A stretch of DNA of 64,000 nucleotides from positions 5,169,501 to 5,233,500 of the forward strand of contig NZ_CP029562.1 in NCBI RefSeq assembly GCF_004136315.1, given 5' to 3'. The notes beneath the pieces were generated by a model that saw only the letters and a program-made list of their open reading frames with translations, was not told the origin of the DNA and did no database searches. Position 1 is the first letter of the stretch, and each line of letters starts with the position of its first letter. The position numbers were made by a program, and so were the translations under genes. This stretch comes from Mesorhizobium sp. Pch-S (GTDB lineage Bacteria > Pseudomonadota > Alphaproteobacteria > Rhizobiales > Rhizobiaceae). This document shows, piece by piece, positions 42,942 through 50,323 of the stretch.

Positions 42942-43964
42942 TCAGGCCCGCGAACGGCGACGCTCGCGGCGGCCTTCAGCGGTCTCGTTGGCGTTGGCAC
43001 TGGCCGCCTTGTTGCGCAGTGGCCCGATGCGCTCGACGATGGTTTCAACGGTCGGGCGCACGTCCTTCTTGTGCACATCCAGAGCTTTGCGCATCGCTGC
43101 CAGGTGAGCGAAGGAGGTGCCGCAGCAGCCACCGACGATCCTGGCGCCGGCATCGACGGCCAGGCGCACATAGTCGGACATCAGTTCCGGCGTGCCGGAA
43201 TAATGGATTTCCGTGCCGCGGAATTCCGGGATGCCGCAATTGCCCTTGACGATGACCGTAGCGTCAGGCTTCGCCTCGGTCATGTCGAGCAGAGACGCCA
43301 GAATGTCGGACGCACCGACACCGCAATTGGCACCAACGCCGAGCGGGGCTTCGGCAAGGCCGTCGGCGACCGCGTGGATATCCTTCGGCAGCAGCCCCAT
43401 CATGGTGCGGCCGGCGGTGTCGAAGGAGCCGGTATAGGTATAGGGCAGGCCGACATGGATGGCGGCTTCGGCAGCTGCGCGAATTTCATCGGGCGCCGAC
43501 ATGGTCTCGATCCAGGCGACTTCGGCACCGCCGGCCTTCAGGCCTTCAATCTGCTCGGCAAAGGCTTCGACGGCATCTTCGTAGCTGAGGGCGCCGAGCG
43601 GGATGAGAAGCTCGCCGGTCGGACCGACGGAGCCGGCGACGATGACCTTGCGGCCGGCGTTGTCGGCAACCGCACGGGCGATTTCGGCGGCTTTCTTGTT
43701 CAGCGCGAAGACACGATCCTGCGCATGGTGCAGCTTCAGCCGGTGACGAGTGCCGCCGAAGGAATTGGTGAGGATGATGTCGGCGCCTGCGTCGACGAAG
43801 CCCTGGTGCAGTTTCGTTATGGTCTCGGGCGCGGTCTCATTGAGGATTTCCGGCGCTTCGCCAGCCGGCAGGCCCATGGCGAACAGATTGGTGCCGGTGG
43901 CGCCATCGGCCAGTAGCACACCCTTTTCTGCGAGCAGGGCATCGATCGGATTGATGGTCGTCAT
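42942..43964 (-). CDS. bmt: Homocysteine/betaine S-methyltransferase family protein (split methionine synthase part)
   Basis: A 340-residue protein with the PF02574 barrel: VLLADGATGTNLFAMGLPAG, ILTNSFGGTRHRLKLHHAQD, GSVGPTGELLIPLGALSYED and the zinc site made of GANCGVG and the double-Cys VGGCCGTSF. This is the homocysteine-binding module of MetH standing alone; related single proteins are named betaine-homocysteine methyltransferase. With separate pterin and corrinoid modules in the window, B12-dependent methionine synthesis is the likelier role. The C-terminus is basic (GRRERRRSRA). ATG 43964 is preferred to a TTG at 43979. The palindrome at 43997 controls it. Confidence 0.87.
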   Translation of the reverse strand: MTTINPIDALLAEKGVLLADGATGTNLFAMGLPAGEAPEILNETAPETITKLHQGFVDAGADIILTNSFGGTRHRLKLHHAQDRVFALNKKAAEIARAVADNAGRKVIVAGSVGPTGELLIPLGALSYEDAVEAFAEQIEGLKAGGAEVAWIETMSAPDEIRAAAEAAIHVGLPYTYTGSFDTAGRTMMGLLPKDIHAVADGLAEAPLGVGANCGVGASDILASLLDMTEAKPDATVIVKGNCGIPEFRGTEIHYSGTPELMSDYVRLAVDAGARIVGGCCGTSFAHLAAMRKALDVHKKDVRPTVETIVERIGPLRNKAASANANETAEGRRERRRSRA

Positions 43965-43996
43965 GGCGCGCGCTTTCAAACTTGAGTTTGAATAAG

Positions 43997-44018
43997 GATA
44001 TAAAGAAGTCTTTATGTC
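43997..44018. promoter_or_regulatory. Palindromic operator (SahR-like) before the homocysteine methyltransferase
   Basis: Arms GATATAAAGA and TCTTTATGTC around AG, with one mismatched pair, 33 bp upstream of the ATG. It is the same sequence as the site at 27607-27628 apart from the centre and that pair, so the two genes are probably controlled together. Confidence 0.7.
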
Positions 44019-44087
44019 CAGTCAATGGAAGGGCGCTTTGCCTTCCGTCACTCAGGGAAGGCAGAGCGCGTCGTTGGTGGCGTGAAA

Positions 44088-44684
44088 TCACGCGGCTGGC
44101 AACAGCTCGACCTCGATTTCGGTGCAGGCATCACCATTGGTCGGGTGGTGGTCGACCGAGCAGGCCGTGACGACGATCAGGAGATCGTGTTCGGCGCGGA
44201 GCGTTACCGACCCGCCTGGCGGGTTGATTGAAGCATCGACCAGCAGCGTGCCGTCCGCCGTCGGCAGCGAATTCTGGAAGAAGTCGACCGGGTCCGGGGT
44301 GAAGGGAAGCACGATGCCCTCGGCTGCGAGTGCCTTGTGCAGATTGTCCTGGCAACTCGGATGCTCGTTGAAGCCGGCACGGCGGTAAAGTGCCGCGTTG
44401 CAGGCCGGAAAGAGCATGTCGTGCGGGCCGGGGGAATCGTTGGCCACCAGCATCAGCAATGGTTCGCCCGTGGTGCCGTAGAAGTGTTCGCCGACGGCGG
44501 GAAACAGCCGCTCGATGATATCGCGGGTATTCGACGTGCTCAGCCAGTCCAGCGTATCTCCCGTCACAAAAGCCCACAGGTCGGCAACCTGCTGGCCCCT
44601 GGGATCGATGATGCGGATGAATTCCCCCTTCCTGATGCGGAAGGCGCGGCCGGACTGTGGAGGCACGACGATATGGCGACCCAA
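44088..44684 (-). CDS. DUF1989 / urea-carboxylase-associated family protein
   Basis: About 198 residues with HIVVPPQSGRAFRIRKGEFI, IRIIDPRGQQVADLWAFVTG, NDSPGPHDMLFPACNAALYR and PFTPDPVDFFQNSLPTADG. These are the marks of the UAAP/DUF1989 family; some members take part in guanidine/urea carboxylase pathways, others are uncharacterised. Start: TTG 44684 with AGGAG 6 bases upstream is preferred. The ATG at 44720 lies inside the palindromic repeat at 44717-44759 and has no ribosome site. Confidence 0.8.
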   Translation of the reverse strand: MGRHIVVPPQSGRAFRIRKGEFIRIIDPRGQQVADLWAFVTGDTLDWLSTSNTRDIIERLFPAVGEHFYGTTGEPLLMLVANDSPGPHDMLFPACNAALYRRAGFNEHPSCQDNLHKALAAEGIVLPFTPDPVDFFQNSLPTADGTLLVDASINPPGGSVTLRAEHDLLIVVTACSVDHHPTNGDACTEIEVELLPAA

Positions 44685-44716
44685 CGATAGCTCCTGTTCT
44701 GATGATCGAGGCCTGA

Positions 44717-44759
44717 GCATGATCCCGAAAAGTTGCAGACTTTTCGAACAAGATCATGC
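44717..44759. repeat. Rhizobial GCATGATC...GATCATGC palindromic repeat
   Basis: Outer arms GCATGATC (44717-44724) and GATCATGC (44752-44759); inner arms CGAAAAGT (44726-44733) and ACTTTTCG (44739-44746). This nested palindrome with a pyrimidine-rich half is a common intergenic element in Rhizobiales. It separates the DUF1989 and XRE genes. Confidence 0.75.
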
Positions 44760-44778
44760 GAGGAGCGCAGAATTGCCG

Positions 44779-45636
44779 TCAGGTGCGCGAAACGGCAAGA
44801 GGCAGGTCGGCCAGGCGCTGGGCGAAGGCGGCGGCCTCGTGCGCGTTGATCTCGGCCGCGCGGATCAGATTGTCGAAATGACCGGTCAATGTGCGGATCG
44901 GCTGGGTGGCGTTGAGCACCAGATACATGTCGCCGACATAGATCGCTGCGCGGTAAGGTCCGAAGATCGTGTAGGGGATCGAATAGCGCATCCGCCCGTC
45001 ATAGAGGTAGAGGCGGAAGGTCGGGTAGAGATCATCCAGCAGGGCAGCCATGTGCAGCAGCTGCTCGCGGCGTTCTTCGGCCGGGAAGGCATCCCAGACG
45101 CCCAGGCCGCGCGCGAAGATTTCAAGTGTGTGGCGCGGCATGCAGACTTCCATATCCGTCTCCGGCCGCCGGCTGTAGTCGATGCGATATTGCGTTTCAC
45201 CCGCCTGCGCCTGCCGGCTCTTGTTGGAAATTCCGGCTTCATAGTCCACCAGTGCTTCGGTACGCAGCAGGTCGGGGATGCCAGCCGGTACGTAGCGGAT
45301 CTTGGTGCCCGCGGCTTCGGCGTGCCATTTCGCGATCAGCGTGCGCTCGAAGCCTCCCGAGGCTTCTTCGATCTCCAGGCTTTCGCGGATTTCGCCGGTT
45401 ACGCCTTCGTCCTGGGAAAGCCCGAGCAGCCAGTCGAGCGACACCTTGAACTCGGCGGCTATGTTGAGAAGCGTTTCGGCGCGCGGCAGGCGCACCGATG
45501 CACCTGAAAGCAACTGCGACAGTGCCGATCGATCGATGCCAACGGCAGAAGCGAAGGCCGACTGGTTGAGGTCGGACCGTGTCAAGAGCATTTTGAGCCG
45601 CTCCCGGAACACGGTGGAAAGGTCTCGCTTGTCCAT
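44779..45636 (-). CDS. XRE family transcriptional regulator with C-terminal ligand domain
   Basis: A 285-residue protein. The N-terminal XRE helix-turn-helix covers about 9-70 (SDLNQSAFASAVGIDRSALS, PRAETLLNIAAEFKVSLDWL), followed by a long C-terminal domain (GVTGEIRESLEIEEASGGFE, YDGRMRYSIPYTIFGPYRAA) of unknown ligand. It reads away from the palindrome at 45683 and is divergent from the desaturase. It likely controls itself and that gene. Confidence 0.82.
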   Translation of the reverse strand: MDKRDLSTVFRERLKMLLTRSDLNQSAFASAVGIDRSALSQLLSGASVRLPRAETLLNIAAEFKVSLDWLLGLSQDEGVTGEIRESLEIEEASGGFERTLIAKWHAEAAGTKIRYVPAGIPDLLRTEALVDYEAGISNKSRQAQAGETQYRIDYSRRPETDMEVCMPRHTLEIFARGLGVWDAFPAEERREQLLHMAALLDDLYPTFRLYLYDGRMRYSIPYTIFGPYRAAIYVGDMYLVLNATQPIRTLTGHFDNLIRAAEINAHEAAAFAQRLADLPLAVSRT

Positions 45637-45682
45637 TGCGTCGTTCCTCCAAAAGCTAGCAAAAAGTTCTACACGTTGGTGT

Positions 45683-45706
45683 CATTTACGCAAAAAGGCG
45701 TAAATG
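45683..45706. promoter_or_regulatory. Palindromic operator between the XRE regulator and desaturase
   Basis: Perfect 9-bp arms CATTTACGC and GCGTAAATG around AAAAAG, 47 bp upstream of the xre start. A second weaker palindrome, CTGACA-N6-TGTCAG, is at 45804-45821 nearer the desaturase. Both are candidates for XRE binding. Confidence 0.55.
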
Positions 45707-45866
45707 AATCTCTTGGTTTGTTTACTAAACGCATCATATGCTTGCAAAGGTGCGCAATCGCAACATTTTGTGCGCTTTGTCGCGTTGAGACAGCGCATGA
45801 CTGCTGACACAATGTTGTCAGGAATCGCAAACCGGTTCCGACGACTGAAAGGCAGTGGTCGATAGC

Positions 45867-46877
45867 ATGGCAAGCAAGCGCAAGACGACGAGCAGCAAAC
45901 CGACGGTGGAATGGCCGACCGTTTTTCTCGCCATCGGCTGTTATGGAACCTGGCTCGTCGCCGGCTTTCTGATCTGGCCATCCTATCCGCTGCTCGCCCT
46001 TGGTTTGCTCACGCTGATGGTTGCGCTGCAGTCGTCGCTGATCCATGAAGTTTTGCATGGCCACCCAACCCGCAATGGCTTGGTCAACGAGGCCTTCGTC
46101 TTTCTGCCGATAGGGCTGATATGGCCGTTCCGCCGTTTCAAGACGCTGCATCTGCGCCATCACGCCGATGAACGTTTGACCGATCCGCTCGACGATCCGG
46201 AGAGCTACTACAAAGCGTTGTGGCATCACGAAGAGCTGCCTGCAGTGGTGAAGCTGTTGCTCAGGTTGAACAACACCATGGTTGGCCGCTTTTTCCTCGG
46301 CCCCTGGATGTCGATGGTCGGCTTCTTCATCGATGACACCAGGCAGATGCTGGCCGGCGACAAGGCTATCCGCAAGGCCTGGCTTCTGCATGCCATCGGG
46401 CTTGCAGTGGTGCTGGCGGTCATCCAGTTCGGCTTCGGCATGCCGCTGTGGCTCTATATCCTGGTGCCGATGTGGTTCGGACAGTCGCTGATTGCGATCC
46501 GTACCTATGCCGAACACCAGTGGTCGGAACATCCGGAAGGTCGCACCGTGATCGTGGAGCGGTCGCCACTCTCCTTCCTGTTTCTCAACAACAATCTGCA
46601 TTTCGTGCATCACAGCAAGCCGACTGTCGCCTGGTACAAGCTGCCGAAGCTCTTCCGGGATGATCGCGAGAAGTGGTTGAAAGCCAACAACGGTTATTCC
46701 TACCCGAACTACTTCGCCTTGCTGAAGGCCTATGCCTTCAGGGCCAAGGAGCCGATCGTGCACCCTGTGCTGCGACGGGTGCCGGAAAAGGGCCGGGCTT
46801 TCGCGCCACGCGTGCGGGCTCACAATGTCAACGGCCTCGGCACTGCGCCAGTTCCTGCCGAGCCGTCGAAGGAGTGA
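45867..46877 (+). CDS. Membrane fatty acid desaturase family protein
   Basis: A 336-residue protein with three His boxes: HEVLHGH, HLRHHADE and HFVHHSKP, and four helices (VFLAIGCYGTWLVAGFLIW; LLHAIGLAVVLAVIQFGFG). The C-terminal tail of about 60 residues is basic. It differs clearly in sequence from the desaturase at 29843. The start could be the GTG at 45855. The next gene begins 68 bp later on the same strand. Substrate unknown. Confidence 0.83.
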   Translation: MASKRKTTSSKPTVEWPTVFLAIGCYGTWLVAGFLIWPSYPLLALGLLTLMVALQSSLIHEVLHGHPTRNGLVNEAFVFLPIGLIWPFRRFKTLHLRHHADERLTDPLDDPESYYKALWHHEELPAVVKLLLRLNNTMVGRFFLGPWMSMVGFFIDDTRQMLAGDKAIRKAWLLHAIGLAVVLAVIQFGFGMPLWLYILVPMWFGQSLIAIRTYAEHQWSEHPEGRTVIVERSPLSFLFLNNNLHFVHHSKPTVAWYKLPKLFRDDREKWLKANNGYSYPNYFALLKAYAFRAKEPIVHPVLRRVPEKGRAFAPRVRAHNVNGLGTAPVPAEPSKE

Positions 46878-46945
46878 AGCGCTCTTTCACGGAGGCTTCG
46901 CATCACAGCTTGAAACCGAGAACCAGCAGCGGCCATATCATCAAC

Positions 46946-47758
46946 ATGAGCGAATTCGTTGTGGCCCTGCCGATGTATGATTGGTCCGAGGCGCGTGCCG
47001 AGGTCGACGCCCAGTGGGCGCGGATCAGCGCTGCCTTGCGGCGCGCCGGCATCGATGCCCCCGAAACGGTGGCGCGGCGCAACGCTGATCTGCCGGCCGT
47101 TTCCGGAGGCATTCGCGACGCGTCGGGACATGTGCTTGTTCCGGACCCCGCAACTCTGCCCCCCGACGATCTGGATTTTCAGGCCGTATGGCTACATCCG
47201 GCGCTGCTGTTCGCGCAGACCTGCTGGGGGCCGATGGAACTTGGCCTGGAACGTCACGTGACGGTGGTCGGCCAGCCGAACTACGACGGCATCGAAGGCG
47301 GGCAGGGTGGGGCCTACTCCAGTGCGATCGTGATGCGAGCGCCGGGAAAACACGTCGCCGCACCCGGTGATGGCCACGCCGTGATCCCGCTGGACCTGAT
47401 CCGCGGCAAGCGTTTTGCCTTCAATGGCCTGGATTCGATGTCGGGCATCATCGCCATCACTCGCGACCTGCAGTCGATGGGCGAAAACCTCGATATCTTT
47501 GCCGAACGCCACGAAAGTGGCGGTCACCGCAATTCCATCGTGGCGGTCGCCGAAGGCCGCGCCGATGTCGCGGCAATCGATTGCCAGAGCTGGGCCCTGG
47601 CGCAGCGTTTCGAACCGAAGGCGAAGGACGTTGTCGTCGTCGGCTGGACGGCGCGCCGCAAGGGATTGCCCTTCATCACGTCACGAACCACATCACCGGC
47701 ACAGCTGACGACGTTGCGCGCAGCTCTTGCGAGCGAAGCCGAACTGGTTGCCGGCTGA
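46946..47758 (+). CDS. PhnD-like (phosphate/phosphonate-binding fold) protein without signal peptide
   Basis: A 270-residue protein with a periplasmic-binding type-2 fold: VVALPMYDWSEARAEVDAQW, LLFAQTCWGPMELGLERHVT, GKRFAFNGLDSMSGIIAITR, ESGGHRNSIVAVAEGRADVA and AIDCQSWALAQRF. These match the PhnD/SsuA-like family, but there is no signal peptide and no ABC transporter nearby. It may be a cytoplasmic sensor or enzyme. It probably shares a transcript with the desaturase. Confidence 0.7.
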   Translation: MSEFVVALPMYDWSEARAEVDAQWARISAALRRAGIDAPETVARRNADLPAVSGGIRDASGHVLVPDPATLPPDDLDFQAVWLHPALLFAQTCWGPMELGLERHVTVVGQPNYDGIEGGQGGAYSSAIVMRAPGKHVAAPGDGHAVIPLDLIRGKRFAFNGLDSMSGIIAITRDLQSMGENLDIFAERHESGGHRNSIVAVAEGRADVAAIDCQSWALAQRFEPKAKDVVVVGWTARRKGLPFITSRTTSPAQLTTLRAALASEAELVAG

Positions 47759-47808
47759 GCAGGTGTCAGCCGGCGGGCGGTTTCCCGATTGCATCGAGAT
47801 CCTTCGCC

Positions 47809-48837
47809 CTATTTTGCCGGTATCCCTTTCTGCCATTCAGTCCATTCGCCGATGACGGCATCGGCGAATTTCGAGCCGACCCGGTAGGCATTGACGGTCG
47901 CCGGACCGAAACCGCCTGAATTGGCGCTGAGCGATTCGATGGCTGTCTTGCCTTCGGGCTCGCGATCGAAGTTCGATGCCGTACGCAGAAGTGCGATGCG
48001 GTCGAACTGCAGCAGGCCGGCATCGGCACCGCGCTGCAGGGCGGTCAGGGAGGCGTTGTCTTCCATCTGGGTCGTACAATAGTTGCCGGCGCCATCAGTC
48101 AGCAGCGATACCCACTTGCCCATGCTCTCCGCCGTCTTCGAACCGTGCCAGTAGGTATCGGTCGAGAGCGTATCGCAGATGCTGACCGCCGGCGCCGCGT
48201 TGCCGGGCGCAGTCTTGTATGCCGCCCTGTAGGCCTTGGCCTCGTCGCTGTCGGCAAGCTCGACGGTGCTGGTCAGGACTAGTGCCTTTTCCGCCAGGTT
48301 CTCGTTCAGCTTGTAGACCTCCGTGCCCGAGCCCCATTTCGGCTTCTCGCCCGGCTTCTGGGCGCCGAGCCCGATGACGCCATCTGGCCAGTCGGCTGGG
48401 ATCTGGCGCGGATCGATCTCATGGCGAAGACCAGCATCGACGGCAAAGCGTGCCCAATGCGCCGAACCGAGTGTTCCGTCGCTCGGATCGACGCCGGCAA
48501 TGCCTGCGATCAAGATGTAGCTCTGCCTGAGGTCGAACAGGCCGCTGTAGACCACCGCCGAAACCGAGCTTGCAGCGTTGGCGTAGCCCATTGCCGTCGT
48601 CATCACGCAGAGGCCCTCTGCATCGCAGGTAACCTCCGGATATTCTTTCGACAGTCCCGGAACCTTGACCTTGGTATCGAGCTTGCGTGCCTCGAGCCAT
48701 GGTTTGGCCTCGCCGCCGAACATGGTGATGACCATGACTTTCGGTGCGATGGGGGCAGCGTTGGCCGCAGGCGCGGCCGAGACGAGACTGGCGGCGAATG
48801 CCGCACTGAGAATGCCGAAGCGGAAAGGAGAAGGCAT
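47809..48837 (-). CDS. Purine nucleoside permease (NUP family), exported
   Basis: A 342-residue protein with a signal peptide (MPSPFRFGILSAAFAASLVS, cleavage near ANA). Family marks: KVMVITMFGGEAKPWLEARK, GLCVMTTAMGYANAASSVSA, ILIAGIAGVDPSDGTLGSAH and CDTLSTDTYWHGSKTAESMG, then NYCTTQMEDNASLTAL. This is the PF06516 family, named for fungal/bacterial nucleoside uptake; the fold is nucleoside-phosphorylase-like, so a periplasmic binding or cleaving role is also possible. Single gene. Confidence 0.8.
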   Translation of the reverse strand: MPSPFRFGILSAAFAASLVSAAPAANAAPIAPKVMVITMFGGEAKPWLEARKLDTKVKVPGLSKEYPEVTCDAEGLCVMTTAMGYANAASSVSAVVYSGLFDLRQSYILIAGIAGVDPSDGTLGSAHWARFAVDAGLRHEIDPRQIPADWPDGVIGLGAQKPGEKPKWGSGTEVYKLNENLAEKALVLTSTVELADSDEAKAYRAAYKTAPGNAAPAVSICDTLSTDTYWHGSKTAESMGKWVSLLTDGAGNYCTTQMEDNASLTALQRGADAGLLQFDRIALLRTASNFDREPEGKTAIESLSANSGGFGPATVNAYRVGSKFADAVIGEWTEWQKGIPAK

Positions 48838-48940
48838 GGGCTTGATCCGGGATTGAGAGCGACATGCCACTATCCGTGGCGTCGTCGTTCTCAGCCATGC
48901 CAAGGCTGGTGCTTTCCACACCAAAATGAAGGACCAGCGC

Positions 48941-50320
48941 TCACCCGGCCAACAGGCGTTCGTCGAGGGGATATACCGACAGTTTCTGGTGGCCTGTCTC
49001 GGTGATGAGGATCTGCTCCTCGAGCTTGACGCCTTCATGTCCGCCCAGGCGGCCGATGTAGCTTTCCACACACAGCACCATGCCGGGTTCAATCACCCCG
49101 TCGGGCGTATCTTCCGTCCAATCGGAAATATGGGGTAGCGTCGGATATTCGTCGGCAAGACCGACGCCATGATAGAGCACGCCGTAGCGCGTCGGGAAAC
49201 AGTCCGGCGGTGGTACTGTCGAGCGCTCGACAAGTTCCCTGAACGAGATGCCCGGTCGCATCAGTTCGGTATTGCCGACGATCTGGTCCGCGGCGATACG
49301 GTAGAGATCGCGCTGCTCGTTGCTGGGACGGCCGCCGCCGCACAGCCAGGTGCGCGAAAGGTCGGCACAGAACCCGTAGGGGCCGATGAGATCCGTGTCG
49401 AAGGCGACGAGATCGCCTGCCTCGATGATGCGTGAAGAGCATTCCTGGAACCAGGGATTGGTGCGCGGACCGGAAGAAAGCAGCCGCGTCTCGATCCATT
49501 CGCCACCGCGTGCGACGTTGCCGCGATGCAGTTCCGCCCACAATTCGTTCTCCGAGATGCCGGGCTTCAACGCAGTCTGCATCTCGCCCATGGCTGCCTC
49601 GCAGGCGACGATGGCGCGGCGCATGGCCAGGATTTCGTCGGGCGATTTGATGAGGCGAGCGTTTTCCATAACTGCTTCGCCATTGCCGACGGCGATGCCG
49701 AGGCGCGCAAGTTCTTCGACCCCTTCATGATCGAGATGATCGACGGCGATGCGATTGTTACCGCCGCCATGCTCTCGTAGCAGATCGGCGATGCCGGCCG
49801 CCCAGCGGCGCACCTTCATGTCGGTGAGTTCACCACCGTAGAGATACATCCAGGATATGGCCGGCCGCACCTCGTCGACGATACCCGAATGGTCGGACAG
49901 GTGCTCGCAGGAGAAATAGTCGAACAGGACAACCGGCCCTTCCGTCGCCACGAAGCAGTGCCGCGTCGGGTTGTGCGCGACCCAGAGCTGCATGTTGGTG
50001 CTGTCTGTGGCATAGCGGATGTTGACCGGATCATAGAGCAGGGCGCCGGCATAACCGCGACGCCTCAGCTCGGCGCGGATGCGCTCAAGACGATACTTCC
50101 GCATCGCAGGCAGATCGGGAGCCGGGATGCCGGCTGCTGCCCACTCACGCTCGGCGGTTTCGCCGTAGCCCAGAACATGCTGGTTGAGCGAGGCTGCCTT
50201 GTCGCGTGATGCGGCGCGGAGTTCGTCTATGGAGCCGGGCTGCGGAGTGCCGCCCGGCTCGAAAGGCATGATCTTGCGATGGCGGCCGAAATTCCCTGAA
50301 GTGTGGCTGGCCGTAGACAT
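48941..50320 (-). CDS. dddP: DddP-like M24-family protein (candidate DMSP lyase or betaine C-N/C-S lyase)
   Basis: A 459-residue protein of the M24 (creatinase/aminopeptidase P) fold. Motifs close to DddP: NIRYATDSTNMQLW, GGEWIETRLLSSGPRTNPWF and HGVGLADEYP. The six metal ligands are present as Asp308, Asp310, Asp320, His384, Glu419 and Glu434; the spacing equals what I recall for Ruegeria DddP (295/297/307/371/406/421), and Asp390 stands where the proposed catalytic base is. DddP cleaves DMSP to DMS and acrylate. Here it is the last gene of an operon with mttB2 and a DMGDH-like gene (3-bp gap), so another onium substrate is possible. Assignment to the DddP group is strong, the substrate is not. 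Confidence 0.75.
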   Translation of the reverse strand: MSTASHTSGNFGRHRKIMPFEPGGTPQPGSIDELRAASRDKAASLNQHVLGYGETAEREWAAAGIPAPDLPAMRKYRLERIRAELRRRGYAGALLYDPVNIRYATDSTNMQLWVAHNPTRHCFVATEGPVVLFDYFSCEHLSDHSGIVDEVRPAISWMYLYGGELTDMKVRRWAAGIADLLREHGGGNNRIAVDHLDHEGVEELARLGIAVGNGEAVMENARLIKSPDEILAMRRAIVACEAAMGEMQTALKPGISENELWAELHRGNVARGGEWIETRLLSSGPRTNPWFQECSSRIIEAGDLVAFDTDLIGPYGFCADLSRTWLCGGGRPSNEQRDLYRIAADQIVGNTELMRPGISFRELVERSTVPPPDCFPTRYGVLYHGVGLADEYPTLPHISDWTEDTPDGVIEPGMVLCVESYIGRLGGHEGVKLEEQILITETGHQKLSVYPLDERLLAG

Positions 50321-50323
50321 CGA

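Noticed and set aside
44088..44720. ATG at 44720 as the start of the DUF1989 gene
   Set aside because: That ATG is part of a palindromic repeat, and a TTG at 44684 has a proper AGGAG at 6-base spacing.
48941..50320. Simple Xaa-Pro aminopeptidase annotation for the M24 protein
   Set aside because: The NIRYATDSTNMQLW, GGEWIETRLL and HGVGLADEYP motifs and the exact ligand spacing match the DddP branch better than aminopeptidase P.
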